Assembly (NCBI GenBank): GCA_016718315.1
Contig: JADKDV010000001.1
Location: forward strand, 868,001-932,000
DNA from: Candidatus Obscuribacter sp.
Lineage (GTDB): Bacteria > Cyanobacteriota > Vampirovibrionia > Obscuribacterales > Obscuribacteraceae
Reading direction: 5' to 3'
DNA length: 64,000 nt
The position numbers were made by a program, and so were the translations under genes. The notes under the pieces were generated by a model, which was given only the letters and a program-made list of their open reading frames with translations, did no database searches and was not told the origin of the DNA. Position 1 is the stretch's first letter. The number at the start of each line of letters is the position of its first letter. Of the stretch, positions 1-8,950 are shown piece by piece.

Positions 1-126
1 TTAATCAAGTCCCTCAATCGCTATAACCAGCCTGCTTAACACTGTCAGGCTGAGTGTGCAAATCACTTAATAGTAGTTAAAGAGGACAGGTCATCTTTAA
101 ACGTCAAGAGCCACGACAATAGAAGC

Positions 127-1449
127 GTGTTAAACCTCATACCTCCTCAATCTGCCGCCACAAAAGCGCAAGAGACTAAGTATTCTCTTGAGAGCCAGAT
201 GCGCCTGCATTCCAGACGCAATTTGTTTAAGTCTATCCTCTGTGCTTCGGTAGCTTCTTCGGCACTGGCAGACTGGCTTTTAATACTCTATCTGGGCAGT
301 ATTACTGTTTTTACTGGACCAGACTATAGCGGTACAGGACTTGGCAGTCCCTTACTATTTGTCCCTGTATACATCTTTATGGTCGCCACCGGTGCCCTCT
401 CGGATCTAATCAAAGCCAGGCTGGGAGCGAGACTGAGCCTGGTCAATTTAGATCTGGCTAAAGTTGCCCGGTTGATTTTTGCGCTTAGTTTTTTGCTACC
501 CCAGCTAAGAACCTATTACGTAGCCAATCCCAACAATGTCGTAGCGATTATCTGTCTTTTAATGCTGGCCAGTCACTGGTCAATGCTACATCTTGTGCGA
601 GCGCTTGGAGCACAGGGACTCAAGACCAGCCTTGTTGCGCTTTTGATAGCATCATGGGGCTTGGGACAGGCCCTGGCTCTCAAATTATCACCCGCTTTTA
701 CTATCCAGTATGTTGGGGACTGGCCAGTAATTGCGTCACTCTTGTTTTATCTGATAGCCACCATCAGTGCAGTAAAAGCAAAAGCAGTAATTGCCACTAC
801 TCCCGGTGTAATCGTTGCCACTACCAGCACTACCACCAAACCAGATTTTTATCCTCACGGACTTATGGTTGGTCTGATGTCCCTGCCAGCTATGTGCCTT
901 TTGATTTGTACATCTCTTTTTGCGATACAAGGCCTACAAATCGGACAATCTGGCAGTATTTCTCTGACACTGACTAATGTAGCGTGCAAGCTTACCGTGG
1001 CTTTTGCCATAGGTGCCCTCATGGCTCCTCTAATTGAGCACCGCATCGAGCAGCGCAAGCTCTGGCTTTTGGCCTCTCTTTTGTGCCTCTCCCTCTTTGC
1101 TGCTGGTGCTCTGGCTAAAGATAGTGCCTTGTCTTATTTCAGCATATTTACCGCTACAGCCCTTACAGGCAGCCTGGCCACTATTGAAGAATCACGATTT
1201 TTGCAAAATCTGGCACCGCGCACACTCGGTCTGACCATCAGTCTTAGAAACGCCCATGTGCTTCTTTTAAGCGGCCTAATCGCCATTCCAATTGAGCGCA
1301 GCATCCCGCTTGTTTCTTCACTCTACTTTCTTAAGGAGCTAAATGTACAGAGCGTGGTAATCGCCTCTGTCAGTCTGGCTATTGCCCCGATAGTCATTGT
1401 TCTGGGCAGCCGCTGGAAGAAAAAAATCTATGATCAGGGTGTCTCTTGA
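127..1449 (+). CDS. MFS-like multi-pass membrane protein
   Basis: A 440-residue, very hydrophobic protein with about ten to twelve predicted membrane segments. The short loop after the second or third helix (GALSDLIKARLGAR) resembles motif A of major facilitator transporters (G-x-L-x-D-x-x-G-R), which suggests a transporter fold in the inner membrane. The substrate cannot be told. The start is GTG with only weak Shine-Dalgarno support. An in-frame ATG at 199 is an alternative that would remove a soluble N-terminal tail of 24 residues. The downstream lipoprotein gene lies 92 bases away, so an operon is uncertain. It could also be another polytopic family of similar topology. Confidence 0.6.
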   Translation: MLNLIPPQSAATKAQETKYSLESQMRLHSRRNLFKSILCASVASSALADWLLILYLGSITVFTGPDYSGTGLGSPLLFVPVYIFMVATGALSDLIKARLGARLSLVNLDLAKVARLIFALSFLLPQLRTYYVANPNNVVAIICLLMLASHWSMLHLVRALGAQGLKTSLVALLIASWGLGQALALKLSPAFTIQYVGDWPVIASLLFYLIATISAVKAKAVIATTPGVIVATTSTTTKPDFYPHGLMVGLMSLPAMCLLICTSLFAIQGLQIGQSGSISLTLTNVACKLTVAFAIGALMAPLIEHRIEQRKLWLLASLLCLSLFAAGALAKDSALSYFSIFTATALTGSLATIEESRFLQNLAPRTLGLTISLRNAHVLLLSGLIAIPIERSIPLVSSLYFLKELNVQSVVIASVSLAIAPIVIVLGSRWKKKIYDQGVS

Positions 1450-1541
1450 CGTGACAAGCTCTGGAAATAGTTGTAAGTTGTTCTATTATTATGTACTTGT
1501 CCATTACTAAGTGACGCGAATTATTAGAAAGGTAAGGTCAG

Positions 1542-2264
1542 ATGTATCCAAGCTCTTGCTGCAGCGACTCGTCGGTCAAAAATCTAGTCCTCAGCCTAGT
1601 TTTGGTATCAGTATTTGCCTCCCTCGGACTGAGCGGTTGCGGCGGTAGCCAAGAAGGCGGGTCCACCACTAAAACTCCCACTGGTAGCAAACCTGTCAAA
1701 CCGGTCGAGCCACCGCTCGTCACCGAAGAAGAAATCGCTCGTTTTGTCGACGCTGAGCCAGATCCCAAAGTAACCTTCCCCGAAAAAGAGTTTACTGAAG
1801 CTAGACCTTACATCTTTACTCAAAACAAGCCTGCTGAAGGCGAAAAAATCCTCAAGTCAAAACTTGATGACGCAGTTAAGTCCAATGCTGGTCAAACCAA
1901 ACTCGGTCAGTATTGCGTCAGACTGGGACTGGCACTCTTCAACCAAAAGAAAGAGAAAGAAGCAGTCAAATACATGCTTCTTGCCCAGCGTATTTTTTAT
2001 AAACAGCCCCCCGAAAAAAGACCAATGCCCAATTGGTTCTTTAACGCTCACATGTATCCAGGTCTCTACTACAACGGTGTTCGTAAGTTTCCTGAAGCTG
2101 AAGTGGAATGGAGAAAATGCGTAAACGTGTCAATTGGAGCACCAGCGCAAGTGATTCAAAAGGAATGGCGCAAAGTTGCATTGTTGCAACTGAAGATTTC
2201 TCTTGTAAATCAGGGTAAAACAGATGCAGCGAAGCAAGTAGAAGAACAGATCAAAAAGTTCTAG
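1542..2264 (+). CDS. Secreted lipoprotein with TPR-like helices
   Basis: A 240-residue protein with a lipoprotein signal peptide: a hydrophobic stretch at residues 15-30 followed by a lipobox L-S-G-C with the lipidated Cys at position 33. A short Gly/Thr/Pro/Lys-rich linker (about 35-60) follows, then a helical region with TPR-like spacing (alternating small and aromatic residues, about 95-235). The ATG at 1542 is preceded by an AAAGGTAAGG ribosome site. It is probably anchored at the outer face of a membrane as a scaffold for protein contacts. No catalytic motif is visible. It precedes the first HTTM module by 24 bases and may be co-transcribed with it. Confidence 0.75.
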   Translation: MYPSSCCSDSSVKNLVLSLVLVSVFASLGLSGCGGSQEGGSTTKTPTGSKPVKPVEPPLVTEEEIARFVDAEPDPKVTFPEKEFTEARPYIFTQNKPAEGEKILKSKLDDAVKSNAGQTKLGQYCVRLGLALFNQKKEKEAVKYMLLAQRIFYKQPPEKRPMPNWFFNAHMYPGLYYNGVRKFPEAEVEWRKCVNVSIGAPAQVIQKEWRKVALLQLKISLVNQGKTDAAKQVEEQIKKF

Positions 2265-2288
2265 TAAAAATCTCAGGGGGATTTTCAT

Positions 2289-2957
2289 TTGACCCCAGAA
2301 AGCGGAAGCCCTGCCCAAAAGCGTAAGAATGTTTTGCGTACACTGGGCAGGCTTTTAATTACCGAAAAAGAATGGCAAAAGATAAGGAAACCAGTGATTT
2401 CCTCTTTTTTGCTTTTTCACGGTATGCTCAATTTTTGCTTTATGTTCAACAACCACCCCTTTATGTTCGAGCTTAATCGCTTCTTTCATACTTACTATCT
2501 ATTTCTCGGACTAGATCAAAACTTTGCTGTATTTGCGCCAGTGCCACGTCAGCGCAATCCGCATCTGACAGCTCTCGTGCACTACAAAGACGGCACCACA
2601 CTCTTGTGGAATGCACCACGCATGGAGCGACTGGGCTTTTTAGAAAAGATACCAGCTGAGCGTTATCGCAAATTTTATGACGATAACACAGTCTGGGAGC
2701 ACATCCCCAACTTTTTGCCAGACATCGCTCTATATGTTGCTCGCAATAGTTACTTTGATCGGGATAATCCACCAGACACGGTATCACTGATTCGCTATAG
2801 CTCTCAGATACCGCCGCCGCCTATACCCAATCCCGCCAGTCCAGATCCCAAAATGCGCAATCCTGAGTGGTTACAAAATCCACCTCATAGTGACACAAAG
2901 CTTTTGCTTGTAATAAAAATAAGTGAGGAGGATCTGCGCGGCGTTGAGCCCAAATAG
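2289..2957 (+). CDS. Membrane-anchored HTTM companion protein (first copy)
   Basis: A 222-residue protein starting at TTG, placed seven bases after an AGGGGG ribosome site. It has one hydrophobic segment near residues 37-55 and an extracytoplasmic domain. That domain shares a pattern with the proteins at 11676-12305 and 12474-13082: an F-x-P segment after a conserved aromatic stretch, an H/E-[FY]-x-DGT strand, a basic helix (R-x-R-K-F-type), a P-[SD]-[IV]-A-x-Y-[IV/L]-A-R helix and a proline-rich loop. All three copies lie next to, or in the same operon as, an HTTM protein. That supports a subunit or substrate-handling role for it, but no function is established. Its stop is 11 bases before the HTTM start. 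Confidence 0.7.
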   Translation: MTPESGSPAQKRKNVLRTLGRLLITEKEWQKIRKPVISSFLLFHGMLNFCFMFNNHPFMFELNRFFHTYYLFLGLDQNFAVFAPVPRQRNPHLTALVHYKDGTTLLWNAPRMERLGFLEKIPAERYRKFYDDNTVWEHIPNFLPDIALYVARNSYFDRDNPPDTVSLIRYSSQIPPPPIPNPASPDPKMRNPEWLQNPPHSDTKLLLVIKISEEDLRGVEPK

Positions 2958-2968
2958 CAGTAACCAAA

Positions 2969-3919
2969 ATGTCGATAAAAGTCATTTTTGATCTCTGGGA
3001 TAAGTTCTGGTTTAGCGAAGGCTCACCACTTATAGTGGCAGTTTTTCGTATCTTGTATGGACTTTTGCTTTTGGCATTTATCGCCCTTTTGACTCCTGAT
3101 ATGTTTATCTGGTTTGGTCATTATGGGCTTGTCTCTACCCAAAGCGTCAGAGACTTCAATAAAGACGTACTGCTCAATTTACTCAATATCTGTCGCGATA
3201 ATGATCTCTTTTTGGTGGCCTTCTTCACACTCTTTTTTATGGCCTCCGTGTGTCTTACTATCGGCTACAAAACAAAACTGGCCACTGTCATTGTCTATCT
3301 CGCTTTGACCTCCCTGTATCACCGCAATCAGTTGCTTTTTAACTCAGGCGATACCTATATGCGGGTTTGCGCATTCTGGTTGATGTTTGCACCGACCGGT
3401 AAAGCTCTGTCTATCGATCATCTATTGAGCAAAAAAGACGATAGCACTGTCTATCCAGCCTTCACTTACAAACCAGTAAGCCTCTGGACCTTAAGGCTTT
3501 TGCAATTACAACTGGCCCTGGTTTATTGCCATACATTTTTTGCCAAAGCCCCTGGTAGCGTATGGGTGGATGGCACAGCTGTGTACTACAGCTCGCGCAT
3601 CGAAGACTTGACCAGAATCAGCTTACCGTATGTATTTGAGCATCTCTGGACTATTTATTTTTTGAGCTACAGCACACTAGTTATTGAGCTGGCTCTCTGG
3701 ACTTTGATCTGGTTTAAAGAGTTTCGCTATATCATCATCATCATTGCCATTATTTTCCATCTAACAATCGACTTACACATGAATATCCCACTTTTTGAGT
3801 GGATGATGATTGCTTCTTACTCGCTCTTTGTTTACGAACCAGACATGCGAAATATCTTAATGGCTATAACAAACCGTTTACCGTGGCTCAAAAGCAAGGT
3901 CCTGTCTAACCAGACCTAG
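2969..3919 (+). CDS. HTTM domain membrane protein
   Basis: A 316-residue polytopic protein of the HTTM type, related to the membrane part of vitamin K-dependent gamma-carboxylase. Family signs are the N-terminal P-L-x-V-A-x-F-R-I-L-Y-G helix, the N-S-G-D-x-Y-M-R segment (about 127-134), and the L-x-L-Q-L-A-x-x-Y-x-x-T-F-F-A-K loop leading to W-x-D-G-T-A-x-Y-Y (about 195-212). It lacks the C-terminal DCC domain present in the paralogue at 13079-14434. It is probably an inner-membrane redox or modification enzyme with an unknown substrate. It follows its companion by 11 bases. Its 3' end overlaps the convergent TPR gene by 42 bases. Confidence 0.85.
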   Translation: MSIKVIFDLWDKFWFSEGSPLIVAVFRILYGLLLLAFIALLTPDMFIWFGHYGLVSTQSVRDFNKDVLLNLLNICRDNDLFLVAFFTLFFMASVCLTIGYKTKLATVIVYLALTSLYHRNQLLFNSGDTYMRVCAFWLMFAPTGKALSIDHLLSKKDDSTVYPAFTYKPVSLWTLRLLQLQLALVYCHTFFAKAPGSVWVDGTAVYYSSRIEDLTRISLPYVFEHLWTIYFLSYSTLVIELALWTLIWFKEFRYIIIIIAIIFHLTIDLHMNIPLFEWMMIASYSLFVYEPDMRNILMAITNRLPWLKSKVLSNQT

Positions 3920-4630
3920 ATTTTGATGTAGCGCACGGCGCAGATGGACAATACCATCAAGCTCAGCATCACCACCTATGCCACCAAGTACTCTGGCACT
4001 GAGCGCAAAGCACTGCTTGGACTGCTCAAATAGACTCTTGCGACGAGGCAATTCTTTGGTGCTATTGGCCCAGAGATAATAAACTATGCCCTGATCATTT
4101 AAGAGTTCGGCTCGTGCCAGAGTGCCGCGCTTTTGGTCTTGCTTTTGCAGATGATCTATCAGGCGCCCGGCTTGACGTAAAAGCGGTTCCGATACTTCGT
4201 AAAGAGCACAATTAGCCATGCACATTGCAGCCTGACGCTTGAGCTGGATACGCAAGTAGATGTGCTCAGCATCATCACCTTCGCTGGCCACATCGCGCTC
4301 ACTGGCCAGTAACGTATCTCTGGCGGCAGCGTAATTTTTAGACTCCATGTAATAGTTAGCCAACTGCTTCATGCCTTCGGCTTTAGCCAGAGCAGTCTTG
4401 CCGCTTTCATTGTTGTAGATGATTTCGGCTCGCGCTCTATCTTCGTGCTTTTTGAGGCGGGCACTCTGCGCCGTCTCAAAATCCTGGGCAACTAGCTCAG
4501 CATAAGAGATCAAATAGACTTTGGTACCAACCATAGTGACAAAGGTGATACAAACGAGCCACACAAAGCATCTGACAACAACCCGGCGGGTTTTGCCAAT
4601 CTTTTTGGGAGTAGTGTGCTCCTGGTCCAT
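3878..4630 (-). CDS. Membrane-anchored TPR protein of the HTTM module
   Basis: A 250-residue protein with a basic N-terminus, one transmembrane segment at about residues 20-42 and an extracytoplasmic helical region with TPR-type repeats (about 60-240). It resembles the 251-residue protein at 14434-15189, which sits last in the second HTTM operon: both have an N-terminal anchor, similar length, an L-x-N-D-Q/N-x-G-x-V-[YF]-Y-L segment, and a C-terminus ending near a charged E-P. Here the gene faces the HTTM gene instead of following it, and the coding ends overlap by 42 bases. The role is inferred as scaffold or partner recruitment for the HTTM protein. Confidence 0.7.
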   Translation of the reverse strand: MDQEHTTPKKIGKTRRVVVRCFVWLVCITFVTMVGTKVYLISYAELVAQDFETAQSARLKKHEDRARAEIIYNNESGKTALAKAEGMKQLANYYMESKNYAAARDTLLASERDVASEGDDAEHIYLRIQLKRQAAMCMANCALYEVSEPLLRQAGRLIDHLQKQDQKRGTLARAELLNDQGIVYYLWANSTKELPRRKSLFEQSKQCFALSARVLGGIGGDAELDGIVHLRRALHQNLGLVRQDLAFEPR

Positions 4631-4704
4631 TTGTACCGCTTTAACCCAGATCCACGCTTATTACTTACACCACCTCGGCAATTTTATAACGCCCATTAAT
4701 TTGA

Positions 4705-4713
4705 TGCTAAAAT
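4705..4713 (+). promoter_or_regulatory. Putative extended -10 promoter
   Basis: TGC followed by TAAAAT fits an extended -10 element (TGn plus TATAAT with one mismatch). It lies about 42 bases before the ATG of the TPR gene at 4755, in the intergenic region shared with the divergent gene ending at 4630. No good -35 box is seen at the usual distance, so this is a pattern match only. Confidence 0.3.
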
Positions 4714-4754
4714 CAGCACTCGGTGCGATGGTTTGTAGTAAGTGGAGAGTGTGA

Positions 4755-5504
4755 ATGTCAATTAGACATAAAACAGAGGAGTCTTGTGCCACTCCTCAAA
4801 TATACCGGAGCTTATCTCTATTTTTGGTCTTTGCTTTGACTTTTAGTTGTAATAGTCAAGCCCAGGCCCAAACCAGTGAAACAAAGCCCACTGAGGTCAA
4901 AGCCGATACCACTCACTCGCTCAAACCAGTAAACGAAAAAATCCTGCCACTGATAAACGCTGGCTACGAGCAAATAGGTAAGGGTCAATACGACAAAGCA
5001 GTACAAACTCTCGAAAAAGCCGTCAAGGCTGATAAGGAATCAGTCTCAGCTAGACGCTACCTGGCTTTTGCTCAAGTGATGCAAGGCAATAACCTGGATG
5101 CCCTGAAGAGCATGCAGGTGCTTTCTAAAATGGTGACACCCCGCTCTCTCGACTGGTACATTTTTGGTCAGGCTTATCTGGGAGCTGGCGGTCCCAAGCA
5201 CGCCAAAGCTTGCTTTACCCAAGCACTGACCTACAGTCCGGATTATGACGCGGCTAGAGGTGGTCTGATAAGAGCGCTTGTGGCTACTGGTGATTATGAC
5301 GGAGCGGTGAGTGCGGTCCAAGAAGGTTTGGGTAAATCAAAATCACCCGATGTCAAGAAGTATTACGCAACAATGTACTCTCTGGTCATGGCCCAAAAAC
5401 AAGCCTCCGAAAATTCAAATATCAGTACCCCAACTGAAACCAGTAGCCCTCAACAGAGTGAAGACGAGGGCCCCATCTTGATTAAGCCGACAAACGGCGG
5501 CTAA
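4755..5504 (+). CDS. Secreted TPR protein
   Basis: A 249-residue protein with a signal peptide (hydrophobic core about residues 20-32, likely cleavage after A-Q-A near 38-40). Three or four TPR units follow (about 48-200), with typical G-Y-x-x-[LI]-x-x-G-x-[YF]-x-x-A and A-L-x-Y-x-P-x-[YD]-x-x-A-R patterns. The C-terminus is a low-complexity Ser/Thr/Pro tail. GGAGAG lies just ahead of the ATG. It is probably a periplasmic or surface scaffold and no enzyme motif is present. The next gene is the Tad-like locus, which has its own promoter, so this gene is probably transcribed alone. Confidence 0.75.
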   Translation: MSIRHKTEESCATPQIYRSLSLFLVFALTFSCNSQAQAQTSETKPTEVKADTTHSLKPVNEKILPLINAGYEQIGKGQYDKAVQTLEKAVKADKESVSARRYLAFAQVMQGNNLDALKSMQVLSKMVTPRSLDWYIFGQAYLGAGGPKHAKACFTQALTYSPDYDAARGGLIRALVATGDYDGAVSAVQEGLGKSKSPDVKKYYATMYSLVMAQKQASENSNISTPTETSSPQQSEDEGPILIKPTNGG

Positions 5505-5543
5505 TTCAAGCAAATTGGGCTGTTGATATCGCCCCAAACGCTG

Positions 5544-5571
5544 TTGACAACACTTTTTTTGGCGTGATAAG
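5544..5571 (+). promoter_or_regulatory. Putative sigma70-type promoter of the Tad-like locus
   Basis: A perfect TTGACA at 5544-5549 is followed after 16 bases by GATAAG at 5566-5571 (four of six to TATAAT). The implied transcription start near 5578 lies only 13 bases before the TTG at 5591 but about 97 bases before the ATG at 5675. This favours the later start for the TadE-like gene. Confidence 0.5.
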
Positions 5572-5674
5572 TTAACAATATAGATTAGGCTTGCCGAATT
5601 GTGCCAATTATGGTCCGAGTGAGGCGTTACTACGGGTATTAAGTCGGGAACAGAGTAATCTGGGACGTTCTAAG

Positions 5675-6280
5675 ATGGTGATGGGAATGTTTAAATATCG
5701 AAGAGGGACACGGAAGAGCAAGGGCGCCATGGCGGCAGAGTATGTTGCCACAATGTATGTGCTCTTTTTATTCATCTTTTTTCCAGTACTAAATTTAGGT
5801 ACGGTTTGCTTGAGAGCATTCTTTCTCTGGTTTGCTTGCAACCAGGCAACGATGCTGGCAGCTAAAGCCAAGACCTTTAATACTTTGATCCGTGTGCCTG
5901 ACACGGCCACTGGTACTCCATATCCTGGGGCGTTTGCCACTGCTCAACAACGGGCGGCACAAATACGAGATATGTTCCCGGGCGTTAATTTTTCCATGAG
6001 TGCCATTAATCCGGAAGTAGACATCATTGTCACCCCCATCCCCAACGTCGTGCCTTCTCCTGGTCCAGGCTTCAAAATCACCGGTCCAGCTACATTGGCC
6101 AGTGTGGCACACGTGCCGGACGTAGATTCATTTGTATACAGTGTCCGCGTGACGATTCGCGGTACTGTTGATCCGCTTATTCCTGTACCCTGGTTTGCTA
6201 TCCAGGGTCTGACCACTCCTCTCCCAATGAACGTCACTAACCAGGCGCAATTCGAAAACCCTCCAGGTCTCCAGTTTTAA
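5675..6280 (+). CDS. TadE-like pilus-associated membrane protein
   Basis: A 201-residue protein with a basic N-terminus (KYRRGTRKSKG) and then a TadE-like hydrophobic segment with a Glu a few residues after the last Gly (G-A-M-A-A-E-Y-V). The soluble Pro/Val-rich domain is extracytoplasmic. TadE and TadG proteins are minor pseudopilins of Tad/Flp systems. The frame opens earlier, with a TTG at 5591, but a promoter-like TTGACA at 5544 and the basic TadE-like N-terminus point to the ATG at 5675. The next gene follows after 47 bases and is TadG-like, so the two probably form one operon. No TadA ATPase, TadB/C or prepilin peptidase is in this window. Confidence 0.7.
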   Translation: MVMGMFKYRRGTRKSKGAMAAEYVATMYVLFLFIFFPVLNLGTVCLRAFFLWFACNQATMLAAKAKTFNTLIRVPDTATGTPYPGAFATAQQRAAQIRDMFPGVNFSMSAINPEVDIIVTPIPNVVPSPGPGFKITGPATLASVAHVPDVDSFVYSVRVTIRGTVDPLIPVPWFAIQGLTTPLPMNVTNQAQFENPPGLQF

Positions 6281-6327
6281 CCGGTAACTAATCGTCAATT
6301 TCATCAGAAACAAGGACCCTTACCAAA

Positions 6328-8814
6328 ATGAATGAATCAAAAATGAGGCGACAGAAAGGCGCAGCAGTCACCGGACTGGTGCTTGCCCTCTTTCTCTTCA
6401 TCATGATGATAGGCTTCTTCACTTTCGACACCTGTCGTCTACAGATGGCACAAAGAGAGTTGACAGCCACTTGCGACGCTGCAGCATTGGCCGGTACAGC
6501 CATGCTCACGAGCCAAGATATCAGTAATGATGATGCAAGTGATACTAAGCTTCTGGCAGCCCAGCAAAACGCTGCCGGCTATGCTCGCAACATGTTCCAG
6601 GCAGGCAATATGCTTGGAGCAACGCTTGTGAGCTCGACGACTGTCAGTTCATATTCAGCCACCAAGACACTGGGCAACCCTGGTGATTGTAAGGTGATGA
6701 TTTCTCTGGCAGATCCCCAAAACGATTATGTTGGCATTCCGCCTACATCACCTCAATGCCGCAATGGACGCGCCATTATGTGCTACGCAGGCTATACCTA
6801 TAAGCCTGTTTTTATGAGCATGATCGGTGTTCAAAAAGTCGGTCTCAATGCTTCATCCGGTGGCGGTCTGCCTCAAGTAGACGCTGTCCTGGTGTTTGAC
6901 TACTCGGGTTCGATGGATGATGCGACAGCCGTCACATTTGTCCGCAGAGCTTGGGACCCTAGTGCTACCCCAGCAGTGGGCAGTGCTTCTTCCAGTCTCA
7001 GTGATATGGCGACTGGCGCACCCATCGCTAACAGAGGTGCTGTAGCCTACTACGAGATCCCATCGGCTCTTGCTACTGGCGACGGCAACCGCCTCTCCAA
7101 CTACATCAGACACAACTACACGGTCAACCCTAACGGTCTTAACGTCAACGTATTGCCTCCCATGAACTTGCAACTCGTAGACAACACAGACTCTCAGGCC
7201 ACACCGCACTTTGCCTTTGATGATCGTCTGAGAGTTAATACCATTCCTTATTTGACTGGTATTACATACTCGCCCACAGCCAGCAACAATCTTGACCAAC
7301 ATTTCCGGGCTGACTATGGTACACCTCCTGGTAATTGCACTCTGCAACCACAATTCAACTCCCCATGGGTTGGTGGATACGGTAAATATTGGAATTCCAA
7401 CCCGACCATCGACAGCACAAATAACACCACTTTTGGTCTTGCTTACAAGCCCAATGCCACAGCTGCTCCAGCAGACATCTTGCAAGGTCCGCAGACCCCC
7501 ACGATGGGCGTAGGTGGTGCATATGATCCCAACAACACTGCCAATATTTCATCCAATCGTCGTATGACCGATCTGGTAGTAAACATCGGTAGTCCTGGTA
7601 CATTCCCCTATCAACAACCACTCAATGGACCCAATACCTTCACAGGGTTTAGCTACACCTTCCCTTCCGAAGAACCTGATGCCACAATTCGTGGTCAGCA
7701 GTTTGACTTCGAAAACCTGGCTGTTGTAGTAGAAGCCGCTAGAGGTAACCTGGATCCAGATGCAGCAGTTGGTACAAGACGCTTCCAGTGGGCCATGCTT
7801 GACAGAGGCAGCAACCTCTATCTATCTCCAGCATATTCGGCTACACCGACTGGTATGACCATTGCTCACGTCAAGACCGGCTATCAGCTGGCTTATCAAA
7901 GACTGGCTATGCTCTTCTCCCAACCTATCGCTACAGCGGTAGATGGAGCAGATGGTGGTTTCTTCCAAAAGATCAACACATTGACTGATTGCCGATTCGG
8001 CTTGGTTGGTTTTTCCAACAGAGCAGGTGCTGGTGGTTCAGCTTATACCTTCGACAGTTTAGGCACAGACCACGGAACCGGATTTAGCGATCACGACTCA
8101 TTCTATGTATCAATGCAATACAACGGTAGAAACATCAGACACATGGACCGAGGGTATCCCACGAACAGTACGTCGCCGGATAGGGGAGATCCCAGTGCTG
8201 CTGAAGAAAACAGCACCACTCTTCCTTCCGGTACTGGATTCCGCACACCACGCCACGTACTCGACAAGAATGAAGCACAACTGACCTCAGTAAAATCAAT
8301 TACTGGTTGCAGAAAGGCTTCGAATATATCAGCAGGAGTATGTGCAGCCTGGTCAGCTTTTGACAATAACGCTGATGCTGATGGACTCGAAAATGGTCGC
8401 CCAGTGGACAACACCGACTGCGGTGAAGCCATGACCGCGGCTTATAACATGTTCATCAATCCTGGTAGTTATGATGTCACAAGCATCACTATGAGCAGAG
8501 CCGCCGGCAAACACGCCATCATCTTCTTCACAGATGGTGTACCAACCAGCGGTGACAGTGGTCCAGAAGCTACAGAAGCCCGCTCCAGAGCGGACGACTG
8601 CAGAACCAAGGGTATCGCTATCTTCACGATTGGTCTGGACGTAACCAATAACCCGGTTCTCCAATCCACCCAATCGGCCTTCCTGGGTTCAGGCTCTAAC
8701 GGTCTGGCTGGTAAGGCTAAAAACGGAGGTAAGTTCTTCCCCTGTGCTTCCGCCGATACAGTCAAGCAATCATTTGCTGCTGTAGCCCGTAGATTGACTC
8801 AGTCTCAACGCTAA
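6328..8814 (+). CDS. TadG-like protein with split von Willebrand A domain
   Basis: An 828-residue protein. Residues about 10-50 are a TadG-type N-terminal segment (basic start, one membrane helix, then a helix ending D-A-A-A-L-A-G). A von Willebrand A domain carries the metal-site motif D-Y-S-G-S at 191-195 and a later F-F-T-D-G-V strand near residue 732. Between the first strand and the next helix (near 515-535) there is an insertion of roughly 320 residues rich in Asn, Thr, Pro and Gly. It is probably exported and surface-exposed, taking part in adhesion or pilus assembly. The gene follows the TadE-like gene and ends at a strong terminator. Confidence 0.75.
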   Translation: MNESKMRRQKGAAVTGLVLALFLFIMMIGFFTFDTCRLQMAQRELTATCDAAALAGTAMLTSQDISNDDASDTKLLAAQQNAAGYARNMFQAGNMLGATLVSSTTVSSYSATKTLGNPGDCKVMISLADPQNDYVGIPPTSPQCRNGRAIMCYAGYTYKPVFMSMIGVQKVGLNASSGGGLPQVDAVLVFDYSGSMDDATAVTFVRRAWDPSATPAVGSASSSLSDMATGAPIANRGAVAYYEIPSALATGDGNRLSNYIRHNYTVNPNGLNVNVLPPMNLQLVDNTDSQATPHFAFDDRLRVNTIPYLTGITYSPTASNNLDQHFRADYGTPPGNCTLQPQFNSPWVGGYGKYWNSNPTIDSTNNTTFGLAYKPNATAAPADILQGPQTPTMGVGGAYDPNNTANISSNRRMTDLVVNIGSPGTFPYQQPLNGPNTFTGFSYTFPSEEPDATIRGQQFDFENLAVVVEAARGNLDPDAAVGTRRFQWAMLDRGSNLYLSPAYSATPTGMTIAHVKTGYQLAYQRLAMLFSQPIATAVDGADGGFFQKINTLTDCRFGLVGFSNRAGAGGSAYTFDSLGTDHGTGFSDHDSFYVSMQYNGRNIRHMDRGYPTNSTSPDRGDPSAAEENSTTLPSGTGFRTPRHVLDKNEAQLTSVKSITGCRKASNISAGVCAAWSAFDNNADADGLENGRPVDNTDCGEAMTAAYNMFINPGSYDVTSITMSRAAGKHAIIFFTDGVPTSGDSGPEATEARSRADDCRTKGIAIFTIGLDVTNNPVLQSTQSAFLGSGSNGLAGKAKNGGKFFPCASADTVKQSFAAVARRLTQSQR

Positions 8815-8836
8815 GTCATTTACAAAAAAAACCTCA

Positions 8837-8871
8837 GAAGCCGGTCTTGTTTGCAAGACCGGCTTCTTTTT
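8837..8871 (+). terminator. Rho-independent terminator
   Basis: A perfect 13-base stem (8837-8849 with 8854-8866, GAAGCCGGTCTTG) with a four-base loop is followed by TTTTT. It lies 22 bases after the stop of the vWA gene and separates it from the collagen-like gene. Confidence 0.9.
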
Positions 8872-8890
8872 GCTTCACCCATACTTCACG

Positions 8891-8919
8891 TTCGCTCTGA
8901 TAACCTAGAGGTGTATAAG
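8891..8919 (+). promoter_or_regulatory. Putative promoter of the collagen-like gene
   Basis: TATAAG at 8914-8919 (five of six to the -10 consensus) with TTCGCT at 8891-8896 (three of six) at 17-base spacing. It lies between the terminator at 8837-8871 and the AAAGGAG ribosome site near 8936, where the collagen-like gene needs its own promoter. Confidence 0.35.
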
Positions 8920-8950
8920 TGTGCCTCGTACTCTCAAAGGAGTAGGTTAG

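Noticed and set aside
1..60. Possible minus-strand coding end at the left edge (stop TAA at 1-3)
   Set aside because: The frame is only about 22 codons long before a stop at 67-69 and has no recognisable sequence.
5515..5537. Weak TTGGG/CCCAA hairpin after the TPR gene at 5504
   Set aside because: Stem of five pairs with an unpaired C and no T-run, so too weak to call a terminator.
5591..5674. N-terminal 28-residue extension of the TadE-like protein from a TTG
   Set aside because: A promoter-like TTGACA at 5544 places transcription only 13 bases before this TTG, and the basic TadE-type start is at the ATG 5675.
7355..7621. Minus-strand frame within the vWA gene
   Set aside because: It lies wholly inside a strongly supported plus-strand gene. 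It is explained as a chance open frame.
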